Assembly (NCBI GenBank): GCA_964434105.1
Contig: CAYSTJ010000003.1
Location: 62,001-126,000 of the forward strand
Direction of reading: 5' to 3'
Source: CAYNST01 sp964434105
GTDB taxonomy: Bacteria > Pseudomonadota > Gammaproteobacteria > Pseudomonadales > Cellvibrionaceae
Length of the DNA: 64,000 nucleotides
Part shown: positions 26,377-35,438 of the stretch, in pieces
How the letters are laid out: each line of letters opens with the position of its first letter
How positions within the stretch are numbered: position 1 is the first letter of the stretch
Position numbers and translations under genes: made by a program
Notes under the pieces: generated by a model
The model's input: the letters and a program-made list of their open reading frames with translations, nothing else
What the model was told of the DNA's origin: nothing
The model's database searches: none

Positions 26377-27646
26377 AAGAGGCAGCCCCTGCGTCTTCCT
26401 GTTCCGGCTCCCCGGCAGGACTCAATCCTTCGGCTGCTTCCTGTTTGGCTTTCTCTGACTCCAGATAGGAGATCCATTGCAAAGCCAGCGTTTCGGTCTC
26501 CGGGAATTCCTCAGACGAGCGAAAAGCCTGGCGGGCAGCGCGATAGTTCTTTTGATAAAAGCGGCTCATGCCCAGCATCAGCAGCGCATCGCCCTTGCGA
26601 CGCAGATTACCTTCCACTGCCTTTTCCAGGGCCTTCTCGGCGTCCTGCCATCGGTACAGACTCATATAGCTCTGGGCAAGACGCAGATAGATTTCGTGGT
26701 CGCCTGAGACTTTCGCGGCTTCTGCAAAATACTGCACAGATTTGTTGGTTTCAGCAGCCAGTTGCCAGGATTGCGCGAGCAATTCCAGGTTGCGGGGGTT
26801 TCGTGCCACTATGCCGTCCTTGATGCCCTTCTCGAGGATCTTTGCTCCTTTATACGGGACACCGTGATGGCTCATCAGGTTTGCCAGGTTCAGTATTTCC
26901 GTCGGATTATCGAGCATTCCTTTATCGTAAAGGGGTTCCATCAACAACAACTGTTTCTCTGTCTCCTCCAGTTGCCCGTAAATCGCTGCGAGATTCAAGA
27001 CATAGGCTTTTTTTGGATAGAGCGCAATCAGCTCTTTAAGAACCTCGACAATATGCCGATACTGCCCCTGATCATAGTAGATAGCGTTCAGGACCAGTAG
27101 CCAGTTCTCCGGAATCTGTCTGCCGCTTTCCCGCTCCAGGTTTATCGCTTTCAACGCGTAATCCAACGCTGGCTGCATTTTTTCCTGTCGGTAATACACC
27201 TGCGCAATCAGCATGGTATTGACGGGATCGGGAACACTGACAATCGATTCCAGACGTTGCGAATAACGTAAAGCGTCGGCAAGATTATCCTGCATCAGGT
27301 TCAACTGCGCGAGGGTTCGTAAAGTGATTTGCAGAAAGCCTTCAGGCAGGTCGGTATATTCGACCGCATTTCTGAAGGCTGCAATGGCCTGATCATAATC
27401 TTCCTGATGAAAATGCAAATTGCCGATCAGGCTCCAGGTCTGCGCCAGTTCGAAGTTATTCATCCGCGTCCGCTGGAGAATCGCGTTGAGCACGGTCGAC
27501 GCTTGCGAATATTGCTTTTCATCCATTAACACCTGGGCTTCCTGCATTCGTTCAAACACATCCTGGCTGATCGCCAGCCGCGAACGCGATTGCCCGTTGG
27601 CACCGACAACCATCAACAACAGGCAGATACTCAATAGGATTTTCAT
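26375..27646 (-). CDS. TPR-repeat protein of the TonB2 operon
   Basis: The 423-residue protein has a signal peptide (about 1-18) and then a series of tetratricopeptide-like helical repeats, for example NFELAQTWSLIGNLHFHQEDYDQAIAAF and the segment around RWQDAEKALEKA. An Ala/Glu-rich tail ends the protein. It should be periplasmic or outer-membrane associated and to serve as a protein-interaction scaffold. It overlaps the tonB stop by one base (TAATG), so it belongs to the operon. A TPR gene at this place is a common feature of TonB2-type clusters in marine gammaproteobacteria. Its stop codon coincides with the end of a MITE. Confidence 0.88.
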   Translation of the reverse strand: MKILLSICLLLMVVGANGQSRSRLAISQDVFERMQEAQVLMDEKQYSQASTVLNAILQRTRMNNFELAQTWSLIGNLHFHQEDYDQAIAAFRNAVEYTDLPEGFLQITLRTLAQLNLMQDNLADALRYSQRLESIVSVPDPVNTMLIAQVYYRQEKMQPALDYALKAINLERESGRQIPENWLLVLNAIYYDQGQYRHIVEVLKELIALYPKKAYVLNLAAIYGQLEETEKQLLLMEPLYDKGMLDNPTEILNLANLMSHHGVPYKGAKILEKGIKDGIVARNPRNLELLAQSWQLAAETNKSVQYFAEAAKVSGDHEIYLRLAQSYMSLYRWQDAEKALEKAVEGNLRRKGDALLMLGMSRFYQKNYRAARQAFRSSEEFPETETLALQWISYLESEKAKQEAAEGLSPAGEPEQEDAGAAS

Positions 27647-28314
27647 TACCGACGACTTCCATCGTTGCTTTGCAACTCAAAGGTAAAAATATTCCTGACG
27701 TTTTCGACCTCGACCGCTTCGCCGTTGATCACTCTGGGCTTGTACTTGAACTTAAGGGCTGCCGCAACCGACGGCCGCTTGAACCCGCCGAACGTGCACT
27801 CGTCATCTATGACGCGCACGTCGCGCGTCGCACCCGTGGTCGTTACGGTATACTCAACCACGCAGTGACCTTCGATTCCTCTGCTCGCAGCGGTTGAGGG
27901 ATAAATTGGTGCAACCTTGACGATGGGCAGAAATTCACCTTCCCCCATTCCCGTGCCAAGCCCACCCAATTCCACATTCATACCGTCGCCCGTTGGTAGC
28001 TGCGCCACTGCGATTGCGGTCAGATCGCTCTGGCTGTCGCTCGTATCCGGTGTGGCCGGCGCGGGCGGGGCTTCGGTCCTTTCAGGCCTTTCCAGTCGCT
28101 GATCCTTGCGGACAGAGGCTTCCTCACGTTTCAGCATAACAAAGTCAAGAATATGAACCCGCGCGGACTCATCCATCCTCTGCTCGCTGACCTGAATCAG
28201 AAAGTACATGAACCAGGTAAGAAACCCGGCAATTACCAGCCCCAACAGCAGCATGATGACAAACCGGACCGGTAGCCATTTGTCATCGAACACTACAGAC
28301 TGATTTTCAATCAT
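27646..28314 (-). CDS. tonB: TonB2-type energy transducer
   Basis: The 222-residue protein has one N-terminal helix (about 17-39), a periplasmic region rich in Ala, Pro and Glu (about 75-100), and a C-terminal TonB domain with APIYPSTAASRGIEGHCVVEYTV and SVAAALKFKYKPRVINGEAV. It links proton-motive force from ExbB/ExbD to outer membrane receptors. The proline-rich spacer is short compared with E. coli TonB, which matches the TonB2 class. Its start overlaps the exbD stop as TAATG. Confidence 0.93.
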   Translation of the reverse strand: MIENQSVVFDDKWLPVRFVIMLLLGLVIAGFLTWFMYFLIQVSEQRMDESARVHILDFVMLKREEASVRKDQRLERPERTEAPPAPATPDTSDSQSDLTAIAVAQLPTGDGMNVELGGLGTGMGEGEFLPIVKVAPIYPSTAASRGIEGHCVVEYTVTTTGATRDVRVIDDECTFGGFKRPSVAAALKFKYKPRVINGEAVEVENVRNIFTFELQSNDGSRR

Positions 28315-28721
28315 TAGTTTTCCTGTGCGGCAATCGCAATTTCGTACACACCGGCACGACGGGAGGCATCCATCACCTGCACCAGTGTTTCGTTGGTCGA
28401 GTCCCGATCCGCCTGAATCACTACGGACCCCTTGGGATTTTCCGCGTGCAGCCGTTCGATATTCGGACGCAGCGCTCTGACATCGACTTCACGTCGATTA
28501 ATCCAGATACGGTTGTCCGCATCTATGGCAATAAGAATATTGGCTTTCTCCTGTACAACCGCGGTGGAGGCCTGCGGCTGGTTCACTTCAATACCGGACT
28601 GCTTGACGAAGGTTGCTGTCACAATAAAAAAGATCAGCATAATGAATACCACATCCAGCATTGGCGTAATATCGACCGTGGCTTCCTGATCCTCATTGCT
28701 GCTTGAGAGAAGTTTTCGCAT
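28314..28721 (-). CDS. exbD: ExbD, proton-channel subunit of the TonB2 system
   Basis: The 135-residue protein has a short cytoplasmic N-terminus and one helix with the essential aspartate, ITPMLDVVFIMLIFFIV. A periplasmic domain (SGIEVNQPQA through AIAAQEN) follows. It forms the peptidoglycan-facing dimer inside the ExbB pentamer. Length and motif are standard for the TolR/ExbD family. It lies ten bases after exbB. Confidence 0.94.
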   Translation of the reverse strand: MRKLLSSSNEDQEATVDITPMLDVVFIMLIFFIVTATFVKQSGIEVNQPQASTAVVQEKANILIAIDADNRIWINRREVDVRALRPNIERLHAENPKGSVVIQADRDSTNETLVQVMDASRRAGVYEIAIAAQEN

Positions 28722-28731
28722 AACTGTTTCC

Positions 28732-29262
28732 TCAACCGTCCAGCGGAAGCTGATTGGATAATTGTTCCCGTTTTCTCTCCACCAGCCGGTTGATATAACC
28801 CATCACAGGCAAGGCTGAGATGGCTACCACCATGCCGGCCATGGTTGTGATAATGGCTTTGGAGACACCACCTGCCGTCGCGCGCGGGTTGGTACCGCCC
28901 GTAATTGCCACCGCATCGAAGATCTCAAGCATTCCCAGCACCGTGCCAAGCAGCCCCAGCAAAGGGCACAGTTTGATCAGTGTCTTGACGAGTCCGATGT
29001 TCCGCTGTAACCCCTGATTGGCTTTATGCAGCAAATAAACCCGAAACTGCTGCGCATGCCAGGACCGGCGTTCTGGCCTGTCACGCCAAAAACCACGCGC
29101 ATTCTCGGCCATCGCCGGGAAAACCTGCTTGATATAGATAAACCGCTCAAGAATCAGCGCCCATAAAATGGCAGCGAGCACGATAATCAGCAGCAGGATG
29201 TCTCCCCCCATGTCCAACATATAGCCAAACCAGGGGAATACATTTTCAATGGTAGCGATCAC
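28732..29262 (-). CDS. exbB: ExbB2-type proton-channel subunit
   Basis: The 176-residue MotA/TolQ/ExbB-type protein has three helices, with the conserved KLCPLLGLLGTVLGMLEIF and ITTMAGMVVAISALPVM segments that line the proton path. It is shorter than E. coli ExbB (244), as usual for ExbB2. A four-base ATGA overlap couples it to the preceding ttpC-like gene. It works with ExbD and TonB. Confidence 0.93.
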   Translation of the reverse strand: MIATIENVFPWFGYMLDMGGDILLLIIVLAAILWALILERFIYIKQVFPAMAENARGFWRDRPERRSWHAQQFRVYLLHKANQGLQRNIGLVKTLIKLCPLLGLLGTVLGMLEIFDAVAITGGTNPRATAGGVSKAIITTMAGMVVAISALPVMGYINRLVERKREQLSNQLPLDG

Positions 29263-30692
29263 TCCAGGATACCTTTACGCACGGGTCTCGGGGGCGGCTC
29301 CGGTTGCCGGGCAGTCCGCACGTGCTTTTCTGACTGCGTGGCAATAATGGCTACCGCTTCCTGTTCGAGCACATCTGTAATGGCTTTGGCACGGGTGTAG
29401 ACCAGGTTGTGCAGGAGCAGTGTCGGAATTGCCACAGTCAGCCCCAGTACGGTTGTTACCAGCGCCTGCGAAATACCGCCCGCCATCATTTTCGGGTCGC
29501 CGGCGCCAAACAGCACTATAGACTGGAAAGTGATAATCATGCCTGTGACTGTCCCCAGCAGCCCCATCAGTGGCGCCACCGCGGCAATAATTTTCAGGAA
29601 GGAAAGGCCGCGATTGATCGGTGGCACTTCACGCAGTACCGCTTCGCTCATTTTCAGCTCGAGTGTTTCCAGGTCGCGGTCCTTAAAGGAAATGTACTCC
29701 TTAAGGATCCGCCCAAGCGGATTATTGCCGGCCTTTTGTGGATGTCTGATCTGTTTGTTGATCCGGCTTTGTACCGAGAGCAGATAGACGAATCGCAGTA
29801 CGGCAAGAATGACTGCTATAATACCCAGCCCGATAATCACGTAACCAATCACGCCACCCTGCGCCACTCGCTCCTTCATGTTAGGTGCAGCGACCAACAG
29901 ACTGAGCAATTGCCCGCGTGTCGGATCAATGGTAAACGGAACAACGTCGACTGATGCATCATCGATCTCCCGTGCGCCCTCGAGAAAGCGGGCAGCCGGC
30001 TGACGGGCATATTCAAGTACACGTCCGGTCTCCGGCACAAACTGGAGATATTTGCCCTCGGATACAATATTGAACTTGCCGACACGGATAACGTCCTGCT
30101 GCCGTTCTTCACCACTGGTGGTTACAACCGGCTGTTGACGCCGGACAACCTTGCCGGATTCAGTCATTTCACGCTGCAATTCAAACCACAGGCGCTCAAT
30201 TTCTTCGATGGATGGCAGAACAGTCGTTTGTCCCATTTTTTGCGAGAAGTCAGCAAGATAATCGGCGCGCTCCGGATACTGTAATTGCGTCAGCGAACCG
30301 TAAAACTGCCCCTGGGCATCGCTGGAAACCTGCTGAAGTACGCCGAACAGTTCTTTCAATGCCCCCAGACGTTCATTCAGTCGGGCTCTGGTCGCCGCAA
30401 TCGTCAAATCGTTTTCTTCGAACGTTTTTTCCTGCTGTTCACTCAAAGCTTCTGCGGCCTGCTCTTCCTTTTTGAGCTCGTTCAACAGACGTTGCTGGCT
30501 GGCCTGTTCGCGCCTGAACTCAGCCAGCCGCCGCGCATTCTCGGCGTTATCGCTGACCCGTCCTTCACGAACAACATTCAACAGTTCGTCCATCGACACT
30601 TCACCGCGGGACTGAGCAACAGCGCCAACGGTCAATTGCGCCAACCCGACCAGCAAGAGCGCAGAGATGAGGAGTTTCACTGAATTTCTCAT
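29259..30692 (-). CDS. ttpC: TtpC-like protein (MotA/TolQ/ExbB domain with long periplasmic N-terminal part)
   Basis: I start it at ATG 30692, which overlaps the upstream stop by four bases; the frame is open 40 codons further but that part lies inside the previous gene. The 477-residue protein has a signal peptide (to about AVAQS), a coiled-coil rich periplasmic region (EQASQQRLLNELKKEEQAAE), and a C-terminal TolQ/ExbB domain with FLKIIAAVAPLMGLLGTV. Proteins with this architecture are called TtpC in Vibrio and are required for TonB2 function. The operon context (DUF3450 before, exbB-exbD-tonB after) supports this. Confidence 0.9.
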   Translation of the reverse strand: MRNSVKLLISALLLVGLAQLTVGAVAQSRGEVSMDELLNVVREGRVSDNAENARRLAEFRREQASQQRLLNELKKEEQAAEALSEQQEKTFEENDLTIAATRARLNERLGALKELFGVLQQVSSDAQGQFYGSLTQLQYPERADYLADFSQKMGQTTVLPSIEEIERLWFELQREMTESGKVVRRQQPVVTTSGEERQQDVIRVGKFNIVSEGKYLQFVPETGRVLEYARQPAARFLEGAREIDDASVDVVPFTIDPTRGQLLSLLVAAPNMKERVAQGGVIGYVIIGLGIIAVILAVLRFVYLLSVQSRINKQIRHPQKAGNNPLGRILKEYISFKDRDLETLELKMSEAVLREVPPINRGLSFLKIIAAVAPLMGLLGTVTGMIITFQSIVLFGAGDPKMMAGGISQALVTTVLGLTVAIPTLLLHNLVYTRAKAITDVLEQEAVAIIATQSEKHVRTARQPEPPPRPVRKGILE

Positions 30693-31492
30693 GATGATGC
30701 CTTGCCCTTGACCAACGGAATTGTTATAAGCTCGGGCGCCATCTCCTGACGCGCCATCTTTATGCCTTTGTCTATATTGCGCTGGTAGTTCGATGTACTG
30801 ATTTCCTGCCAACTATCGCTGTTTTTATCCCAGTAACCATAGCTGTCACCGCCGACGGTCCGATACATCAGGCCGACCCGGCCAACACGCAGGTAATCCA
30901 CATCGAACGTTTTGTCTTTGATGTCCAGCTTTCCTTTGTAGGATTCGATAGTGTTACCGTAATCATTTTCGATCTGGAACGCTTCAAAGACCCGACGGGT
31001 CTTCTCGGCGTTACTCAGCTCGGAGCGTTCAATCAGACGGCGCAGACTTTTGATTCGGTTTTCACGCTCTTCCATATTGAACGGTATATCCAGCCGCACG
31101 AACTCATCCAGGCCGTCGAGCATACGGGTAAGAAGGGGCAGAATCTGCCGCTCAATAACCGCCGCATTGGCAATGGATGCGTTCAGGGACGAAATTTCAG
31201 CCTCCTGATTCTCCAGCTGACGTGCGAGAATCCTGTTGTAAATATTCAGCCCATCAACCACCTTCAGAAGATTCTGATAGCTGTCGACAATATTCTGCGT
31301 TTTCTCGTGGGTGGACGAAACGTTTTCCTGCGATTTCTGGTTCTCTACCAGACGGGTTTTGCCGGCATCAATGACAGGTTCGGTTTTGTCTTGCGCCAAA
31401 GCGCAAAGTGAGGCAAATGGAATGAGGAATAACCATAGCCTGCAGCGGAGAATGTTCAAAAAGTTAACCCTCAAATGGAAGTCAGTATGCAT
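30689..31492 (-). CDS. DUF3450 family periplasmic protein
   Basis: The 267-residue protein (ATG 31492; a TTG at 31501 is also open) has a signal peptide ending near ALAQ. A long coiled-coil segment (about 45-115) follows, then a globular part with YLRVGRVGLMYRT and GYWDKNSDSWQE, the recognisable DUF3450 signature. The family sits at the head of TonB2/TtpC operons in many marine bacteria and probably assists the energised complex in the periplasm, though its exact role is not known. A 16-base perfect palindrome lies about 70 bases upstream. Confidence 0.88.
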   Translation of the reverse strand: MHTDFHLRVNFLNILRCRLWLFLIPFASLCALAQDKTEPVIDAGKTRLVENQKSQENVSSTHEKTQNIVDSYQNLLKVVDGLNIYNRILARQLENQEAEISSLNASIANAAVIERQILPLLTRMLDGLDEFVRLDIPFNMEERENRIKSLRRLIERSELSNAEKTRRVFEAFQIENDYGNTIESYKGKLDIKDKTFDVDYLRVGRVGLMYRTVGGDSYGYWDKNSDSWQEISTSNYQRNIDKGIKMARQEMAPELITIPLVKGKASS

Positions 31493-31559
31493 CACTGGCA
31501 AGGCGGCAAGTGACGGGACGTTACTGTGAGTTTAGACTAACATTTAGCGAAATGGGGCA

Positions 31560-31575
31560 ATTGACATATGTCAAT
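31560..31575. promoter_or_regulatory. Perfect 16-bp palindrome, FNR/CRP-like, upstream of the TonB2 operon
   Basis: ATTGACATATGTCAAT is fully self-complementary and resembles the FNR/Anr box TTGATNNNNATCAA with T-to-C and A-to-G changes at the inner half-site positions. Its centre lies about 41.5 bases before a start point predicted from a weak TAGTCT -10 (31538-31533, minus strand), the usual place for class II activation. Confidence 0.45.
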
Positions 31576-31683
31576 GAATGGCGGGATACGGCTATCTGGA
31601 ATAGGGAATATGGAAAATTCGGGCCTGCTGCAATTTCTCTGGCGAACACACGCCATCGCCAAGGTTAGCAGGACCCGCTGGTA

Positions 31684-33522
31684 TTAAGCGGCCTTTTTAG
31701 GTGCCGAATGGAATAGAGAGTCAATTTCCTGCAGAAAACGGTCATAATCGGGCGTATTTTCTGCCGCATAATTGAAGTTGCGGAACAGTCCCGTCACACG
31801 GGTGAAGTATTGCAACGCCTGCGGTTGTGTATCAAAAACGTAGTCCGCCGTAACCAGCCGGTATAGCCTGTCAAAGGCAAATGCCTGCCGATGCAATGGC
31901 ACACTGGCATCAACCTCATCGAATGCGTCCTGCTGCAGGTAGACCATATCGACCAATAAGGATTTTTGATAGAGAACATAGTCCGCCACCGAAATGCCCT
32001 CTTCACCTGACACCTGCATCATTTTTTGCACGCTGTCCCCATCCACCAGTAGTTGCTGCATGGTCCTTACGCGGGTTATCCAGCCCGCTTCGAAGTTCTT
32101 CTCAAACCACTCACCCAGCTGGTCCATATACCGTGACCAGGAAATCAATGGATCGATCGCCGGGTAGAAGCGCTTGTATGCACGGGCATAGGAAAGCCCC
32201 AGAAAATTCTTGACGGTATTGAGTGTGGACTGCGTGACGGGTTCTTCAAAGCTGCCACCAGCGGGCGACACCGTGCCGATCATGGTGAGACTGCCGGTGG
32301 CGCCGTCGGCAGTCCGGACAACACCGGCACGCTCATAGACCGAACGAATGGCAGAATCCAGATAGGCGGGGAATGCCTCATCGCCGGGGATTTCTTCCAG
32401 TCGCCCCGATGTTTCGCGCATGGCCTGTGCCCAGCGCGACGTGGAGTCGGCCAGTAAAAGCACCTGAAAACCCATCTGCCGGTAGTATTCACCCAGCGTA
32501 ATGCCGGTGTACATGGAAGCCTCACGTGCCGCCACCGGCATGGAGGACGTGTTGCAGACAATGATTGTGCGATCGATCAGCGCACCGCCGGTCTTGGGGT
32601 CCTTAAGGTGAGGAAATTCGGTGATGGTTTCCACGACCTCCCCGGCTCGCTCGCCACAGGCAACCACAATGACGATATCGACGGAGGAGTGGCGCGCAAT
32701 AATATGTTGCAGCACGGTTTTGCCTGAACCGAACGGGCCGGGAATACAGCCGGTGCCGCCAAGCGCCAACGGGAAAAACGTATCAATGAGACGCACCGTC
32801 GTACTCAGTGGCTCGCTCGGGTACAATCGTTCGCACTGACGGCTGTGCAGCATATCCGTGGTAAGAGGTCTCCGGACAGGCCACCGTTGCTCCAGTGTCA
32901 GAGTACGCTCTTCGCCCTTCTCTGTTCTAAGCCGAACCACCGGCGTGTCGACAGTGACGGACGCCTCCTGAATCCAGGTGACCTCCACTTTACCTTTCAA
33001 ATCGAACGGCACCATAATTTTGTGGTTAAAACGCCCTTCCTGGACGGTGCCGAGAACATCACCAGCGGCCAGCCAGTCCTGTTGCTGGACTGTCGGAATA
33101 AAGGACCATTTGCGGGTCTTGTCCAGAGCCGGCAAGTCCACGCCCTTTGGCAGAAAAGTGCCAAAGTTGCTGGCCAGATCTTCCAGGGGGTTTTGAAGAC
33201 CGTCATAAACCTTCCCCAGCAAACCGGGGCCCAGACTGACGGATAATAACTCGCCACTTTGTTCTACCGGATCACCAATGGCCACGCCAGTCGTGTCTTC
33301 GAATACCTGTACATCGGCAAAGCGGCCTTTGACCCGCAGGATTTCCGCTTTCAATCGAACGGTCCGTTTACCGTCATTGCGCGTTGGCAGGATGTAGACT
33401 ACCTCGTTCTTCAGCATGGGGATAGACTGACCGTCACGGATGCCGGCTTCTATTCTGACCAGGCTCTCCTGAACGGCTGTTACCCGGGTTGGATGATCCG
33501 CTACTTTTTTTTCGGTAACCAT
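31684..33522 (-). CDS. atpA: V/A-type ATPase catalytic subunit A
   Basis: The 612-residue protein has the subunit A architecture: an N-terminal barrel, the V/A-specific bulge domain, and the nucleotide-binding domain with P-loop GPFGSGKT and ADSTSRWAQAMRETSGRLEEIPGDEAFPAYL. It hydrolyses or makes ATP in the A3B3 head. It is the last gene of the seven-gene operon and starts directly after the DUF2764 stop. It is clearly not an F-type alpha or beta subunit, because of the bulge domain and the GPFGSGKT loop. Confidence 0.96.
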   Translation of the reverse strand: MVTEKKVADHPTRVTAVQESLVRIEAGIRDGQSIPMLKNEVVYILPTRNDGKRTVRLKAEILRVKGRFADVQVFEDTTGVAIGDPVEQSGELLSVSLGPGLLGKVYDGLQNPLEDLASNFGTFLPKGVDLPALDKTRKWSFIPTVQQQDWLAAGDVLGTVQEGRFNHKIMVPFDLKGKVEVTWIQEASVTVDTPVVRLRTEKGEERTLTLEQRWPVRRPLTTDMLHSRQCERLYPSEPLSTTVRLIDTFFPLALGGTGCIPGPFGSGKTVLQHIIARHSSVDIVIVVACGERAGEVVETITEFPHLKDPKTGGALIDRTIIVCNTSSMPVAAREASMYTGITLGEYYRQMGFQVLLLADSTSRWAQAMRETSGRLEEIPGDEAFPAYLDSAIRSVYERAGVVRTADGATGSLTMIGTVSPAGGSFEEPVTQSTLNTVKNFLGLSYARAYKRFYPAIDPLISWSRYMDQLGEWFEKNFEAGWITRVRTMQQLLVDGDSVQKMMQVSGEEGISVADYVLYQKSLLVDMVYLQQDAFDEVDASVPLHRQAFAFDRLYRLVTADYVFDTQPQALQYFTRVTGLFRNFNYAAENTPDYDRFLQEIDSLFHSAPKKAA

Positions 33523-34272
33523 TTAAAGACCTGTCGATTCGTTTCTTGGATTGCCGGCGACATCCAGGGCGGTAGCCAATGCATCGGCGACGTCCGTACT
33601 ATCCGGCCTGGTCGAGCGAAGCGTTTCCGCCAGAATCTGTCGAAAACGTCGCTCGGCGGACGCTGTATCATAGGAAGTCCATCGTGCCGCAAGGTCCCAC
33701 TTCATTCGGTATATGGCAACTGCGGGAAAGTCGAATTCATGCTCTACTTCCCGGCGCTTCAACCAGTTCCACACACGCAGCAGAATGAACTTTTCGAGTT
33801 CATAGGCCTTGCCTTCTTCCAGTAATTTGCGCGCACTGGCTACCCATGGGTGCAGCTTCTCCATCCCCATCAGGGGCTCATGCCAGTGTTTCTGCATGAG
33901 CGGCTGCCAACGACCATAACCCCACTTTCCAGTGGCTGGTGTCGAACCGGCGCGCTTGTGACGGAGCGCGGCAATGATACTGCGCAATTCCAGTCGCCAG
34001 ATGATACTTTCCACAATAAATTCCGAGCGTAGCTCTTTCAGCCGCTTTTCCAGTAACTGTATGAATTCCTCATCGCTTCGCTCGGCGGGTTGGCGGAACC
34101 AGTCAAGCAGTTCGCCGAGAATTTCCATATCTTCCAGATCCCGGGGCTCCAGCATATGAAAACGCTGCCGCAACTGTATTCGGGAAATGGGCATACGACG
34201 CAGGGGGGCCAGGGATTCAAACCCCGGCAGACTGCAAATCAATGTGGTGTACTTATTGGATTCAGCTTTCAC
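33523..34272 (-). CDS. DUF2764 protein of a bacterial V-type ATPase operon
   Basis: The 249-residue protein starts with a GTG that overlaps the subunit E stop by one base (TAGTG). It is mostly helical and charged, with segments such as YTTLICSLPGFES, IIWRLELRSIIAAL and FILLRVWNWLKRREVEHEFDFPAV. DUF2764-type proteins occur between subunits E and A in V-type clusters of Chlamydiae, Bacteroidetes and some Proteobacteria. In this operon they stand where subunit C would be expected. A role as the central-stalk connector (subunit C/d) is plausible but inferred. Confidence 0.82.
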   Translation of the reverse strand: MKAESNKYTTLICSLPGFESLAPLRRMPISRIQLRQRFHMLEPRDLEDMEILGELLDWFRQPAERSDEEFIQLLEKRLKELRSEFIVESIIWRLELRSIIAALRHKRAGSTPATGKWGYGRWQPLMQKHWHEPLMGMEKLHPWVASARKLLEEGKAYELEKFILLRVWNWLKRREVEHEFDFPAVAIYRMKWDLAARWTSYDTASAERRFRQILAETLRSTRPDSTDVADALATALDVAGNPRNESTGL

Positions 34273-34973
34273 TACCTGACCATACCTTCCAGAATCGCGC
34301 GAAAGCGCGGCTGCAGGTGTTCCAACAGTAAGCTCGAGATGCGCTCATCGGTAAAATCGATCTGTACGTCCCTGTCATTTAGCGTTATCAACAGTCCATT
34401 GCGACCGTCCGCTGACGGGGCAAACGTCACGCCCTCACGCAATACGTCCGCTGCAACGTTTATAATGAAATGTGAAAGACTACCCTCTTCCAGTTCCAGC
34501 GGATGGTGACGCAATTCTTCTATGCCTATTAGATCCCGGGGCAGCAGTACCGTCAGGCCCTCGCATTCATCCAGGCGGTTCTCCTTGCGCACCTTGCCGG
34601 CGATTTCCAGAATCAGCGACTGTAGAAACGCTTCCTGCTGCAGTTCTGTGGCAATCAGTCGTCGAACACGTTCACCGACCACATCGGACAGTTGTGCCTT
34701 GAGCTTCAGTACAATATCACGCATGGCGATATTTAAGGCGTCCTCGCCCCCGCGCCTGATCTTCTCCGCCTCCTGACGGGCGCTGGCGACGGTGTCCTGC
34801 GCCTGTTGTTCTGCTTCGGCCAGGATTTTGCCCGCCTTTTCCCGGGCCTCTGCGATCAGTTGCGCGGCTTCACTTCGACCCGCCGCCACACCGTCGTCCC
34901 GCAAACGCTGAATCAACTGGTCAACGCCGGAGGATATCATTGCCTCGTCTTTTGCTTTCAGTTCGTTTTTCAC
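34272..34973 (-). CDS. atpE: V/A-type ATPase subunit E (peripheral stalk)
   Basis: The 233-residue protein has a long N-terminal coiled coil rich in Ala, Glu and Arg (RSEAAQLIAEAREKAGKILAEAEQQAQD) and a C-terminal globular part that would cap the A3B3 head. This is the standard stalk subunit E shape. No separate small stalk subunit (G/H) is seen in the operon. It lies 18 bases after the K subunit gene. Confidence 0.85.
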   Translation of the reverse strand: MKNELKAKDEAMISSGVDQLIQRLRDDGVAAGRSEAAQLIAEAREKAGKILAEAEQQAQDTVASARQEAEKIRRGGEDALNIAMRDIVLKLKAQLSDVVGERVRRLIATELQQEAFLQSLILEIAGKVRKENRLDECEGLTVLLPRDLIGIEELRHHPLELEEGSLSHFIINVAADVLREGVTFAPSADGRNGLLITLNDRDVQIDFTDERISSLLLEHLQPRFRAILEGMVR

Positions 34974-34991
34974 ACCGACTCTCCGATCAGA

Positions 34992-35438
34992 TTACACAGG
35001 GATGTTTTCGGCGGCCACCAGGGCGAAAACAAACGCAAAAACCGCAAAACCTTCAACGATTGCCGCCGGAGCAAGCGAAAGACCGAATATTTCAGCTTTC
35101 ATCTTGCTGGCATGAATCGCCGAAGCACAGGCCTGCCCCTGTCGGATTCCGGAAAACATCAGTGCCAGACCGGCCATAATACCAATACCGGCAAGCGCAG
35201 GCGCGGTTGCCACAGTCACTTCGCGCTGCAGGGTAAACATCACGACCACGCCATAGATAACCTGTGAAGAGGGCATTACGGATACACCAATAAATCGACC
35301 GTAACCCGACTCGCTATCCAGCATGGCGCCGATGGCCGCCTGCCCTGCAATGGCGCAACCGATGATACTGCCGATAGCACCGAGAGCCATTACACCATAC
35401 ATACCCGCCCAACCCAGGGCGATGACCAACTCATTCAT
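34992..35438 (-). CDS. atpK: V-type ATPase rotor subunit K with Na+-type ligands
   Basis: The 148-residue protein has four helices in two hairpins, the duplicated V-type c-subunit. Only the second hairpin has the ion-binding carboxylate (AAIVEGFAVFAF). The first hairpin carries SSQVIYG, and a Gln occurs in FSGIRQGQ. These positions match the Thr64-Gln65-Tyr68, Gln110 and Glu139 set that binds Na+ in Enterococcus hirae NtpK. Na+ translocation is therefore likely, though alignment by eye is not proof. It overlaps the subunit I gene by eight bases. Confidence 0.9.
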   Translation of the reverse strand: MNELVIALGWAGMYGVMALGAIGSIIGCAIAGQAAIGAMLDSESGYGRFIGVSVMPSSQVIYGVVVMFTLQREVTVATAPALAGIGIMAGLALMFSGIRQGQACASAIHASKMKAEIFGLSLAPAAIVEGFAVFAFVFALVAAENIPV

